Assembly: GCA_028279215.1 (NCBI GenBank)
Contig: JANQOF010000020.1
Location: 95,783-159,782 of the forward strand
DNA: 64,000 bases
Direction of reading: 5' to 3'
Source: Pirellulales bacterium
GTDB taxonomy: Bacteria > Planctomycetota > Planctomycetia > Pirellulales > Lacipirellulaceae
The notes under the pieces are model-generated. The model worked only from the letters and a program-made list of their open reading frames with translations, had not been told where the DNA came from and did not search any database. A program made the translations under genes and the position numbers. Positions within the stretch are counted from its first letter, which is position 1. Each line of letters starts with the position of its first letter. This document shows positions 7,491-15,214 of this stretch, in pieces.

Positions 7491-9809
7491 TCAATCAGCA
7501 GTCATAAATCCTGACCGCATCCCCAATACAGGTTCACGGGGCTTCTTTTCTTGTTTCGGTACGACCTCATCTCCCAGCAGTGTCAACTTTTCTTCGGTCG
7601 CTACCAGCAACCCGTCGCCGCACGGCACGACGTTTGCGCCCTGCATGCTTCCTAGTGGTTTCAGGTTGATTGGGTTCCGAGTTTTTTGGCCCGTGACGGC
7701 GCTGACTACGTGAATTGCTCTCTGGGTGGGCCAGAACACCTCGTAGCCGGCCAGGCAACCGCGCCCGGCGCCTTGGGTTTCCGCAACGAGTGTGTCGGGC
7801 CAAGCGAATACGGTGCGTCCGGTGGTTGGGTCGAGCATCCAGAGTTGCCGACCGCTGCAGACCAGCCTCCCTCCCGCCGTGCCGAGGATTTGCTCGACGT
7901 CGTACGCCTCGGAGTTAACCCACAACACCCGCCCAGACATTGGCTCCAGACAAAACATGGCGGCCGAGTCGACCGGGGCGCAAACCAGGCCACCGGTGGT
8001 CAACGCGCAGGCACCTCGCGAGCGGGCGACTACCTGTGAGAGATCGTTTGGTTGGGTCGAGTGGCCACGTTGGTACGAGCGGGCCCAGGCAATCTGGCCG
8101 TCGCTTGCCCGTACCGCCACGATCAGTCCGGCCGACGTACTGTGAAACAACATTCCGTCGCCGGCGATCAGTGTATCCGCCGGACTTTCGAGCCCTTGAT
8201 CGCTGATGCTGCATACGGGCGTTTGCCATAACTGCCTGCCTGTGGAGCGCACGTAACACGCGATGCTCATCCGCCCACCCGAATCGATTTCGCGCAGCGT
8301 CAAGTAAACTCGCGGACCAATGACGACAGGCGGACCACTGATTCGCTCTTCACGCTGCGGCTCAATCTCCAGCCGCAGCTTCCCTTCGGCCGCAAGATCG
8401 AGGGCTACTAGGCGATTCGGTCGCGGCCCCCGCCGCTCGGCGGGCGATGGGTCGTCGGTATCCGTGAGAACGGCGTAAAGCAGGCGGCCATCGAGCATGG
8501 CCATCGGCACGCTTGGTATCGTAGCGCTAGCCATCCTTGGCCGAAACGGGTCGCCGCCGAGTAGCAGACGCCCTTCGCCTTGATTGATCACAATCGGCCC
8601 GCCGAACTGAATCTGCATGCCTTCAAGCACGGGCGGGCGATTGAAGTCTTCGAGGATTAGTGGCCTAAGGTTTCGTGGTCGTGGCTTAGCCAAGTCAGAC
8701 TTTGCAACGATCAGTCCTTTCTCGCCGAACAATGGCTTACCTCGCTTCGCGTCCAATGCGATCCACTTGCCGTCGTTCTCCAGCACAATGGTATTGCCGC
8801 TCACCAACGGCTCAATGAAGTTCAGCGTAGGGTCAAGAGATTGCCTCCCTGGGACCTGCAGCCCATTGATGAAGACGCGACGTTGTAGCGGTGCCAAATG
8901 CACTGGTGGTGGGGTGAGTTTCATTTGCCACTCGATCCGCGAGATGTCGCCGCGTGGCGGGGCCACCGTGCTACGACTTGTAGCGCCGCCGCTCGTTGAC
9001 CAACTGCCTTGTAGTCGGGCGGCGGGCCAACTTCGCGCGGCGGCAAGCGTATCATTCACCGCCTTCGACAGATTCGCTTCGCGACCACCGATCATGCCCA
9101 CCGCGTCAGGAAATTTCTCTTCCAGTATGGCGGCTTCCTGCGCGGCCTGGTCGAGCGAACCGGAGCGAATGGACACCATCGCCAACCGAGCGAGCAACGA
9201 CGACAATGGCACGTCGCTATCGGGATAAACGAGCCCCCTGCTATCCGGTTTGGCTTGTTCGCCGTGTGAGAGTTGCTGCAAGTCGGGCGAGATCTGCAGC
9301 AAGTAGCCCCGGGCTGCGCTGTACTCGCCAGCTTCGAGCGCCAAGTCGGCGAGCGTTAGCAATGCGTCGTCGCCGTGGCTGCTCATCAGGTAGCGGTCGG
9401 TCACCTCGTGAAGCTTCAATACGTCGCGATCGACACGCCCAGCGGCGAGCAGGCTCGCCGCCGCCACGTCGACACGGCCACGGTAGGCTGCGATTGCCTT
9501 CGCCGGCCAAGCGGCAACGCGGGCGCTCGCTGCTTGAGCTGCCGGTATGAAGTAGTCGTCGCCAATTGGCAAGAGCTCTTCGCTCGACTCGCCAACGAGC
9601 CGTACCACCAAGTCGACCGCTTCATCGTACGCTTCAGCATCCACCAGGTCATCGACCTGCGCCAGCTCGCGCGTCACCGTGCTGGGTGCCTTGATCACGC
9701 GGGCTTCCGTTGGTGGCAATTCCGGCTGAGGCCAGAAATCCGGCACTACTTCAAACGCACTGGCGCACGGCGTAATCCACAGCGGCAGTAGAAGTAGCAA
9801 TCGTTGCAT
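7491..9809 (-). CDS. Secreted PQQ-like beta-propeller repeat protein
   Basis: A 772-aa protein with an N-terminal signal peptide (QRLLLLLPLWITPCASA). Residues ~40-260 are helical, TPR-like text. The C-terminal ~500 residues carry repeated propeller strands of PQQ/WD type: GKWIALDAKRGKPLFG, GRQLWQTPV, SDGQIAWARSY, SGRVLWVNSE, GRQLWMLDPTTGRTVFAW. Such proteins are common in planctomycetes and are usually non-enzymatic; a dehydrogenase is unlikely because no cofactor-binding catalytic motif is seen. It is probably periplasmic. A perfect TATAAT with an upstream TG lies 8 nt before the ATG, so the mRNA may be nearly leaderless. The four-helix-bundle gene follows closely. Confidence 0.85.
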   Translation of the reverse strand: MQRLLLLLPLWITPCASAFEVVPDFWPQPELPPTEARVIKAPSTVTRELAQVDDLVDAEAYDEAVDLVVRLVGESSEELLPIGDDYFIPAAQAASARVAAWPAKAIAAYRGRVDVAAASLLAAGRVDRDVLKLHEVTDRYLMSSHGDDALLTLADLALEAGEYSAARGYLLQISPDLQQLSHGEQAKPDSRGLVYPDSDVPLSSLLARLAMVSIRSGSLDQAAQEAAILEEKFPDAVGMIGGREANLSKAVNDTLAAARSWPAARLQGSWSTSGGATSRSTVAPPRGDISRIEWQMKLTPPPVHLAPLQRRVFINGLQVPGRQSLDPTLNFIEPLVSGNTIVLENDGKWIALDAKRGKPLFGEKGLIVAKSDLAKPRPRNLRPLILEDFNRPPVLEGMQIQFGGPIVINQGEGRLLLGGDPFRPRMASATIPSVPMAMLDGRLLYAVLTDTDDPSPAERRGPRPNRLVALDLAAEGKLRLEIEPQREERISGPPVVIGPRVYLTLREIDSGGRMSIACYVRSTGRQLWQTPVCSISDQGLESPADTLIAGDGMLFHSTSAGLIVAVRASDGQIAWARSYQRGHSTQPNDLSQVVARSRGACALTTGGLVCAPVDSAAMFCLEPMSGRVLWVNSEAYDVEQILGTAGGRLVCSGRQLWMLDPTTGRTVFAWPDTLVAETQGAGRGCLAGYEVFWPTQRAIHVVSAVTGQKTRNPINLKPLGSMQGANVVPCGDGLLVATEEKLTLLGDEVVPKQEKKPREPVLGMRSGFMTAD

Positions 9810-9817
9810 GGCTGCAA

Positions 9818-9826
9818 ATTATATCA
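9818..9826 (-). promoter_or_regulatory. Extended -10 promoter of the PQQ-propeller gene
   Basis: On the minus strand the bases read TGATATAAT, a TGn plus perfect TATAAT, ending 8 nt before the ATG at 9809. No good -35 hexamer is present, as is typical of extended -10 promoters. The expected start of transcription falls at or within a few nucleotides of the ATG. Confidence 0.45.
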
Positions 9827-10002
9827 CCGCGGGTGGCGAAAAACGAGCTTGAACTGCGCGTCGCAGTCTGGCAATGTGCATTGTGGCGCGATTCGCCCGA
9901 GACTACACTAAGGGCGTGCGGACGAGTGTGTCACGCTTCGCCCGACGAAACGTGCCGCCCCCGCACCGTCTCTTCTCTAAACGCAAGCGTGGGAGGTGCA
10001 AA

Positions 10003-10605
10003 ATGGCAACCGACGAACCTCGTGCCCAGGAACTGGCAAGCAACATTAAGGCAGGCGTCGGTGGTCGACTCCGGGATATTTGGTGGGCCGTGTTGCTGCG
10101 TGGTGTCTTGGCCTTGGTATTGGCGGCGTGCGCCATGTTCTGGCCTGAGAAAACGGTCGACATTCTCGTCAAGGTGCTCGGCGTCTACTTCTTGATCGAT
10201 GGCATCTGGGCCGCGTACACAGCATGGCATTCGCGCGACACCACGATTCCCGTGCAGGCAGCCGTGAGTTTGGTGCTTGGGTTGTTGCTACTGTTCTGGA
10301 CTGGCATCGGAGTCACGCTATTCATGATTCTCGTGGGCGCATGGGCCGTGCTTCAGGGCATCGGTGTGATCATGTCGTCGCGCGACCTAGAGGCCCACGA
10401 CGAGGATCGCATGCTCATGGCTGTGATCGGCGGCCTGATTGCCGTGGTGGGCGTGGTGTTCATCGCCTGGCCCAAAGAGAGCATTGAATTCGTCTCATGG
10501 CTCATTGGCATCGGGGCCACCGTGGTTGGCTTGGCGCTGGTGTATCTTGCGATGCGGCTGAAGCGCGTGGAGAAGCAAGTGGAGAGCTTGGGGCCGGATG
10601 AGTGA
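10003..10605 (+). CDS. DUF308 (HdeD-like) integral membrane protein
   Basis: A 200-aa protein with about six hydrophobic helices in tandem pairs (VLALVLAACAMFW, VSLVLGLLLLFWTGIGV, LMAVIGGLIAVVGVVFIAW, LIGIGATVVGLALVYLAM) and the repeated layout typical of DUF308/HdeD proteins, which include acid-resistance membrane proteins of Enterobacteria. ATG 10003 was chosen because GGGAGG lies 6 nt upstream; the frame extends farther 5' without a ribosome-binding site. Its stop overlaps the next gene by 8 nt, indicating an operon with the coiled-coil membrane protein. The exact function is unknown. Confidence 0.88.
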   Translation: MATDEPRAQELASNIKAGVGGRLRDIWWAVLLRGVLALVLAACAMFWPEKTVDILVKVLGVYFLIDGIWAAYTAWHSRDTTIPVQAAVSLVLGLLLLFWTGIGVTLFMILVGAWAVLQGIGVIMSSRDLEAHDEDRMLMAVIGGLIAVVGVVFIAWPKESIEFVSWLIGIGATVVGLALVYLAMRLKRVEKQVESLGPDE

Positions 10606-11401
10606 ACCGCATCACCACGGAGCCCAGCCACCCAAGGTTTCGGGCACGAGCTTCGCACTGATTGCGGTCGGAGTTGCGGGCACGCTGCTCTGCGTAGCGG
10701 CGACCGTCGGTGTTTGGCTGCTCGAGTCACGGTTGAATCACGCCCGGCAGCAATTGGAGTTGGCGGCCGAAGAAGCGCTGGAACTGGTCGATCAGAAGAT
10801 TACTACCGCCCGTACTGTGGTCGGCGAGGCGAAGATCACGATCGACGAGGTCGAGGAGCGACTCGGAACATGGACCCGCGAAGAACTTACCGAGCGCGCT
10901 TCCGACCGCCTGCAACTCGAACCACGGCTCGAGCGAATCGCTCAGCGGGTTGACCAAACTCAGCAAGTGCTCGAAGGCACCGAGGAGGCGGCCTCCGCGG
11001 TAGAGCGGTTGCTGGCAATCGTCGGCAAACTCGGGCTATCCGTATCGGGCGACGTGCTCGATTCGGTGGGCACTCAGATTGTCGAACTGCGCGCCGAGGT
11101 AGATACGATAGAGACCGCCGTGGCCGATTTTCGCGCCCAACTTGCCGGTGACGAACACACCGACCAAAGCCGCTTTGCGCAAGCTACCCGGTTGGTCGCT
11201 CGCTTGCTTGTGACGTTTGGCCGCGTCGACCAACGGCTCAGCGACCTAGCCAATCGGGTGCCCAACCTGCAGCAACAGGTAGCTCAAGTTTCCAGCCGCA
11301 CGCACCGGCAGCTTATGCTGGTCACGATTTTCGTCAGCCTGCTGCTAGTTTGGATGGCGGCTGGGCAGGTGAGCCTGTTGCGGCGCGGGATGGGGAGGTG
11401 A
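10598..11401 (+). CDS. Membrane protein with long coiled coil
   Basis: A 267-aa protein. One N-terminal transmembrane helix (FALIAVGVAGTLLCVAATVGVW) is followed by about 190 residues of Glu/Gln/Leu/Arg-rich heptad-like text (RQQLELAAEEALELVDQK, ERIAQRVDQTQQVLEGTE) that predicts a coiled coil, and a C-terminal helix (LMLVTIFVSLLLVWMAAG). Both ends are thus probably membrane-embedded with the coiled coil between them, similar to chemoreceptor-like or MscS-accessory proteins, but no named domain is recognised. The start overlaps the DUF308 stop by 8 nt, so the two are translationally coupled and may act together. Confidence 0.75.
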   Translation: MSEPHHHGAQPPKVSGTSFALIAVGVAGTLLCVAATVGVWLLESRLNHARQQLELAAEEALELVDQKITTARTVVGEAKITIDEVEERLGTWTREELTERASDRLQLEPRLERIAQRVDQTQQVLEGTEEAASAVERLLAIVGKLGLSVSGDVLDSVGTQIVELRAEVDTIETAVADFRAQLAGDEHTDQSRFAQATRLVARLLVTFGRVDQRLSDLANRVPNLQQQVAQVSSRTHRQLMLVTIFVSLLLVWMAAGQVSLLRRGMGR

Positions 11402-11465
11402 CGGCACCCAATCCATATCAACCGAACCTTGACCCGCCGGCGGTTGTCAGCTAGGCTTAGAAACC

Positions 11466-11525
11466 ATGAACGGTCACAACCTCCTAAGCTTGGCTCTACT
11501 ATTGCTTGCTTCGAGCACGCCTTAG
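11466..11525 (+). CDS. Leucine leader peptide (leuL-like)
   Basis: A 19-codon frame, MNGHNLLSLALLLLASSTP, with seven leucines (codons 6, 7, 9 and 11-14; three are CTA). It ends with TAG at 11523-11525, right before mutually exclusive hairpins and upstream of leuA. This is the arrangement of amino-acid-biosynthesis leader peptides, in which ribosome stalling at Leu codons reports charged tRNA-Leu. The Shine-Dalgarno is weak, and a TTGACC/17 nt/TAGGCT promoter candidate (11429-11457) would place transcription start at the ATG, so either a leaderless peptide or an upstream promoter must be assumed. Confidence 0.7.
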   Translation: MNGHNLLSLALLLLASSTP

Positions 11526-11597
11526 GGGTCTTGCACCGTTCACCACCACGAACCACCAAACCCTGAGGCCCACCGGCTTCGGGGTTTTTTGTTTTTT
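11483..11597 (+). promoter_or_regulatory. leuA transcription attenuator (1:2, 2:3 and 3:4 pairings)
   Basis: Segment 1 (CCTAAG, 11483-11488, within the Leu codons) can pair with segment 2 (CTTAGG, 11521-11526, at the leader stop). Segment 2 (GCCTTAGGG, 11519-11527) can pair over nine bases, one G-U, with segment 3 (CCCTGAGGC, 11561-11569). Segment 3 is also the left arm of the terminator at 11558-11587. Stalling at Leu codons would free segment 2 to form the antiterminator; finishing the peptide would cover it and allow termination. Confidence 0.7.
11558..11597 (+). terminator. Rho-independent terminator of the leu leader
   Basis: A 13-bp stem (11558-11570 with 11575-11587, two G-U pairs) closes a four-base CACC loop and is followed by TTTTTTGTTTTTT at 11585-11597. 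It lies about 100 nt before leuA and is best read as the attenuator's terminator. Confidence 0.8.
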
Positions 11598-11601
11598 GAT
11601 C

Positions 11602-11671
11602 GTTGTCAGTTGCTTGTTGTCGGTTGCTGCCGCAATGGAACGCAAACTACCGACATCTAACAGCTGACAAC
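11602..11671. repeat. Imperfect inverted repeat between attenuator and leuA
   Basis: GTTGTCAG at 11602-11609 with the following TTGTTGTCGGTTG is mirrored by CTACCGACATC and CAGCTGACAAC ending at 11671. The arms are imperfect. It resembles dispersed GTTGTCAGTTGT-type intergenic repeats. It may affect leuA mRNA folding, but no mechanism is implied. Confidence 0.4.
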
Positions 11672-11697
11672 TGACCACCAACCACTGACCACTAATC

Positions 11698-13242
11698 ATG
11701 CGCAATATCGTTATCTTCGACACCACGCTTCGTGATGGCGAGCAGTCTCCCGGTGCTAGTATGAACCTCACCGAAAAGCTCGAGGTCGCTCAAGCGCTGG
11801 TCGATCTGAAGGTCGACGTCATCGAAGCGGGGTTTCCCATTGCTTCGCCTGGCGACTTCCAGGCGGTGCAGTCGATCGCTCGCAACATCCAGGGTAGCAC
11901 CATTTGCGGGTTGGCACGGTGCAACGACAAGGACATCGACCGAGCGGGCGAGGCACTCAAGGACGCGCCCGACTCGCGGATTCATGTGTTCCTGGCCACC
12001 AGTGCCATCCATCGCGAGTTCAAACTCAAAATGGATAAGGAGGAGATCATTCGTCGGGCGATTGCCGGCGTGAAGCGAGCGAAGGGCTACTGCGACAACA
12101 TCGAGTTCAGCCCCGAGGACGCGGCCCGCACCGAAATCGACTTCCTGTGCGAAGTGGTCGAAGCGGCCATTGGCGCCGGGGCCACGACGGTGAACATCCC
12201 CGACACGGTTGGCTACGCCACGCCGGAACACATGGGCACCCATATCAAGCAACTGGTCGACCGTGTGCCAAACATCGACAAGGCGATCATCAGCGTCCAT
12301 TGCCATAACGACCTTGGTTTGGCAGTGGCGAACAGCCTGGTCGCGGTGGAGAATGGAGCCGGGCAAATCGAATGCACCATCAACGGCATTGGCGAACGGG
12401 CCGGCAACTGTAGCCTGGAAGAAATCGTGATGGCCCTCCGCACGCGAGCCGATCACTACAAGGCTGGCACCGGCATCGAAACTTCCCGCCTTGTGCCCAC
12501 CAGCCGCTTAGTTTCAAGCGTTACAGGCATTGAGGTGCAGCGCAACAAAGCGATCGTCGGCCGCAACGCGTTCGCCCACGAGGCGGGCATTCACCAGGAC
12601 GGCATGCTCAAGAATCCTACCACGTACGAAATCATGCGGCCCGAAGACGTCGGTTTTCAGAAAACCAACCTCGTGCTCGGCAAGCATAGCGGCCGCGCCG
12701 CCCTGGCCGACCGCGCACAGGCGCTCGGCTACCACCTCGAAGGCGAGAAGCTGCAGGAGGTATTCGAGGAGTTCAAGAAGCTTGCCGACAAGAAGAAAGA
12801 GGTGTATGACTCCGACATCGCCGCGATAATCGACCAGCGCGTCGCCACTGGCGACGATCAATGGCAGTTAGTGCGATACGAACTCAAACTCTCAGGCGAC
12901 GGTATCCCCGCCGCCACCGTGACCCTCAAGCGTGGCGAAGAAGAAGCGACCGACACCTTCTTCGGCGGCGACGGCCCGCTCGACGCGCTGTTCCGCGTGA
13001 TCGAGAAGATCACCGACTTGAAGGTCGTGGTCCGCGACTACCGCGTGCACAGTGTGAGCCAAGGAAAAGACGCCCAAGGCGAATCGACCGTCGACCTCGA
13101 GTATCAAGGCCGTCTACATCGGGGCCGCGGCGTATCCACCGATACGATCGAAGCAAGCACCTTGGCGTTTCTAAATGCCGTCAACCGGGCAGCGCTCTCC
13201 ACCGCCGCGCCGGAGAACTCGGCGGTTTACACGAAGCTTTGA
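11698..13242 (+). CDS. leuA: 2-isopropylmalate synthase
   Basis: Catalyses the first committed step of leucine synthesis: acetyl-CoA plus 2-oxoisovalerate to 2-isopropylmalate, in the cytosol. The N-terminal TIM barrel begins with [13 protein letters not shown] (metal Asp and catalytic Arg). [15 protein letters not shown] supplies the metal-binding Hx[16 protein letters not shown] is the second signature, and [15 protein letters not shown] marks the linker. The C-terminal ~130 residues form the LeuA regulatory (feedback) domain. The length of 514 aa is normal for the long form. The gene is preceded by a Leu-rich leader peptide and terminator, so attenuation is likely; leucine feedback on the enzyme is family knowledge. 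No other leu genes are in the window. Confidence 0.97.
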   Translation: MRNIVIFDTTLRDGEQSPGASMNLTEKLEVAQALVDLKVDVIEAGFPIASPGDFQAVQSIARNIQGSTICGLARCNDKDIDRAGEALKDAPDSRIHVFLATSAIHREFKLKMDKEEIIRRAIAGVKRAKGYCDNIEFSPEDAARTEIDFLCEVVEAAIGAGATTVNIPDTVGYATPEHMGTHIKQLVDRVPNIDKAIISVHCHNDLGLAVANSLVAVENGAGQIECTINGIGERAGNCSLEEIVMALRTRADHYKAGTGIETSRLVPTSRLVSSVTGIEVQRNKAIVGRNAFAHEAGIHQDGMLKNPTTYEIMRPEDVGFQKTNLVLGKHSGRAALADRAQALGYHLEGEKLQEVFEEFKKLADKKKEVYDSDIAAIIDQRVATGDDQWQLVRYELKLSGDGIPAATVTLKRGEEEATDTFFGGDGPLDALFRVIEKITDLKVVVRDYRVHSVSQGKDAQGESTVDLEYQGRLHRGRGVSTDTIEASTLAFLNAVNRAALSTAAPENSAVYTKL

Positions 13243-13251
13243 GGGCGGGTT

Positions 13252-13704
13252 AGGAACCACAGAGACACGGAGAGTTTGAAGCACTACAGAACGAAGGAAC
13301 GACGGCGTAACGCTAACGCTTAAGCTATGCTTTGTGCGCGAATATGTCGCAGATTTGCCAAACGCCCTCACGTCTAGCGAATTCGTGGACGCGTTTAATG
13401 AGGGCCTATGTCGTCAATGTGAAGGTCGGTGGAACGGCCGAAGTTGGGATGCATTTCACGACTATCTATCTTGGCCCGGAGAAAACCGCTATCGACTAGT
13501 CATGCAAGGCTGGAACTCGTGTAACAGGCTCGACGACCAGCATCGCAGCATGATCCCGGACGTTCTCAACGACAATCCGCAAGTGGAGGTGGTGTTCACT
13601 TGTCTGAGCCCACGACTTGTGGTGGCGCTGGCACCTGCTGTTTTCGTCGTTTCGTTGTTCCTTCGTGGTTCAAACTCTCCGTGCCCTCCGTGTCTTTGTG
13701 GTTA
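13252..13704. repeat. Inverted repeat arms flanking the barstar-like gene
   Basis: The left arm (about 13252-13305: AACCACAGAGACACGGAGAG and ACGAAGGAAC) is mirrored by the right arm (about 13645-13704: GTTCCTTCGTGGTTCAAACT and CCGTGTCTTTGTGGTTAA). The family is dispersed in the window (compare 5.3 kb). The arms bracket a single small gene, whose stop codon lies in the right arm. Confidence 0.6.
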
Positions 13705-13705
13705 A
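13334..13705 (+). CDS. Barstar-like (RNase inhibitor family) small protein
   Basis: A 123-aa frame starting at GTG. The central part, FVDAFNEGLCRQCEGRW then SWDAFHDYLSW, resembles the barstar fold landmark (an aromatic and WDxFxDxL segment preceding a Trp), and VEVVFT near residue 90 fits the last strand. Barstar-family proteins inhibit barnase-like RNases; no RNase gene is adjacent, so this may be an orphan immunity gene. The last ~25 residues (from about APAVFVV to CPPCLCG) are encoded by the right arm of a dispersed repeat and are probably not native to the family. There is no good Shine-Dalgarno, so both start and reality are uncertain. Confidence 0.5.
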   Translation: MREYVADLPNALTSSEFVDAFNEGLCRQCEGRWNGRSWDAFHDYLSWPGENRYRLVMQGWNSCNRLDDQHRSMIPDVLNDNPQVEVVFTCLSPRLVVALAPAVFVVSLFLRGSNSPCPPCLCG

Positions 13706-13715
13706 TCCCCGTCCC

Positions 13716-14216
13716 CTATGCCACAAACGCCAGCCAATAAAAAACCCACCCAGTGATCGCCGTCATGGTCATCTCGATGGCTGCTATGCGGCCCCAGAAT
13801 CTGTGACGGGCGCTGTAGTCGTTCGGCGTGGGGTGCTTCGGAAAATGCTTCAATGCGCCGCTTACGACGTAGACCCAGATGAAGGCCGTTGGGACGGCGA
13901 AGAACAGGTGCACCGCCAGGGCGATGCCCGCTGGCGAACTCCATTTTTCGGCCGACGTGAAGTAGGGCGATGGTTCGGCGCGTAGTTCCCACTCGGTGAG
14001 AAACTGCATGTCGATTTCAAATGCAGCTACGGCCAAGAGCAGCACCATGGCGACTGTGAGCTGAATCGCCTTGTGCCACCGATAGGCGTGCTTGAAACGA
14101 GCCAGCGCGATGCCGCAGCCCATCACCGGAATGACGGCAAACATAGCCAGGAACACCACGTCGAGCATCAGCGACGCTCGGGTGCCCAGAAACCCGTTGA
14201 TGCCAGGGAATTCCAT
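13716..14216 (-). CDS. DUF420 membrane protein
   Basis: A 166-aa protein with four transmembrane helices (LDVVFLAMFAVIPVMGCGIAL, AIQLTVAMVLLLAVAAF, GIALAVHLFFAVPTAFIWVYV, EMTMTAITGWVFYWLAF) and conserved His in AYRWHKAIQ, AVHLFFAV and SARHRFWG, as in DUF420/YozB proteins associated with cytochrome-oxidase loci. The His residues suggest heme or metal contact, which is an inference. The ATG at 14216 was chosen because GGAG lies 6 nt upstream; TTG 14219 is the longer alternative. No oxidase genes are adjacent. Confidence 0.87.
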   Translation of the reverse strand: MEFPGINGFLGTRASLMLDVVFLAMFAVIPVMGCGIALARFKHAYRWHKAIQLTVAMVLLLAVAAFEIDMQFLTEWELRAEPSPYFTSAEKWSSPAGIALAVHLFFAVPTAFIWVYVVSGALKHFPKHPTPNDYSARHRFWGRIAAIEMTMTAITGWVFYWLAFVA

Positions 14217-14276
14217 CAATCGCTCCGTTCGTCCGGGCTCGCAAGGCTAACGTCGTGGGTCATGCAATTGTTGCTC

Positions 14277-15158
14277 CTACAACTTGGGCGGAAGGACGGC
14301 TTCGGGCAGCATCAATAGCGCGCCGACGAAGAAGCCGATCGCCCCCAGCAAAGTGAATATAACAGACAACGTAATTGCCTCGATACTCGACTGCTGTGGC
14401 GACACGACGGCAAACCACGCCGACGCCATGAATCCCGCGCAACCAAACAGGTTGGCGAATACGACGTCCCACGATATGTTGCCCGGGTTCCAAGCCCAAT
14501 ACGCGTGGCAAGTTTCGATGAATGCCAGATAGCCAGACGCCAGAAACAGGATAGAGCCAATCAGGTTCGGTGCCCAGATCGCTAAGTCTTGCCCCAGCCA
14601 ATTGGGCGAAGGGCTCATCGCGTCGAATGTGTTGATGTTGAACAGAATCGTACCAGCAAACTGCAACGCCGCGCTGAGCCAACCGATCTCGTGCGGTTTC
14701 CAGCCAAAATACGCGCGGCGTGAGACCGCTGAGTCGGCGCGCGGAAAGTCCCCGGCGTTGGCAGCTTGGTAGAGTTGCAAGTAGGCGGCGGTCGTAAATG
14801 GGATTGAACCGGCGAAGTAAATGGCGCTGATGGCGGTCGAGTTCAGAAGCCACCAGTGTGCGAGAGCCGGCGATAACGTCAAAACGCTCGCCAGAGCAAA
14901 TAGCGAAGCGCCCAGTGCGAAGATCACGCCGATCCACCAATTCAGTTCGCGCGGCATCCAAAGGCACGACAGCAAGTTTGGCCGTCGCCGCGTGGTCTCT
15001 TCGTCGTAGTAACGAAGCAAACCCTTGCGGTGGTACCGCGAATGCCAAACAATGCGCGGTCCGTTCGCCCATGAGTAGACGCGTCGCGTGGTGAACGGCC
15101 AAGGCCCGATTGCCTCCAGGCACGGGATTCGATCGAACTCTTTGATTCTATCTTCCAC
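14277..15158 (-). CDS. Multi-pass membrane protein of unknown function, upstream of DUF420
   Basis: A 293-aa protein with a soluble N-terminal ~70 residues (LPFTTRRVYSW-like Arg-rich text) and about six hydrophobic helices (GVIFALGASLFALASVLTL, LLNSTAISAIYFAGSIPF, LGQDLAIWAPNLIGSILFLASG, AITLSVIFTLLGAIGFFVG). The layout resembles conserved membrane proteins with YrhK-like segments (NLIGSILFLASGYLAF), but the assignment is tentative. It starts at GTG 15158, 56 nt downstream of the glutamate decarboxylase stop on the same strand, so co-transcription is likely and a link to acid stress is possible. No transporter signature (GadC/APC) is present. Confidence 0.7.
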   Translation of the reverse strand: MEDRIKEFDRIPCLEAIGPWPFTTRRVYSWANGPRIVWHSRYHRKGLLRYYDEETTRRRPNLLSCLWMPRELNWWIGVIFALGASLFALASVLTLSPALAHWWLLNSTAISAIYFAGSIPFTTAAYLQLYQAANAGDFPRADSAVSRRAYFGWKPHEIGWLSAALQFAGTILFNINTFDAMSPSPNWLGQDLAIWAPNLIGSILFLASGYLAFIETCHAYWAWNPGNISWDVVFANLFGCAGFMASAWFAVVSPQQSSIEAITLSVIFTLLGAIGFFVGALLMLPEAVLPPKL

Positions 15159-15214
15159 CAGTCGAGATGCCGCTACTCAAGGAAACGATCGAAGCCAACC
15201 CTGCAGGCGAACTG

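Noticed and set aside
11429..11457. TTGACC-17-TAGGCT as the leu promoter
   Set aside because: Would put transcription start on the leader ATG and the -10 matches only half the consensus; kept only as a remark.
14260..15123. Alternative frame inside the membrane-protein gene
   Set aside because: The overlapping frame 14277-15158 has clean transmembrane helices; this one is Arg/Pro-rich shadow text.
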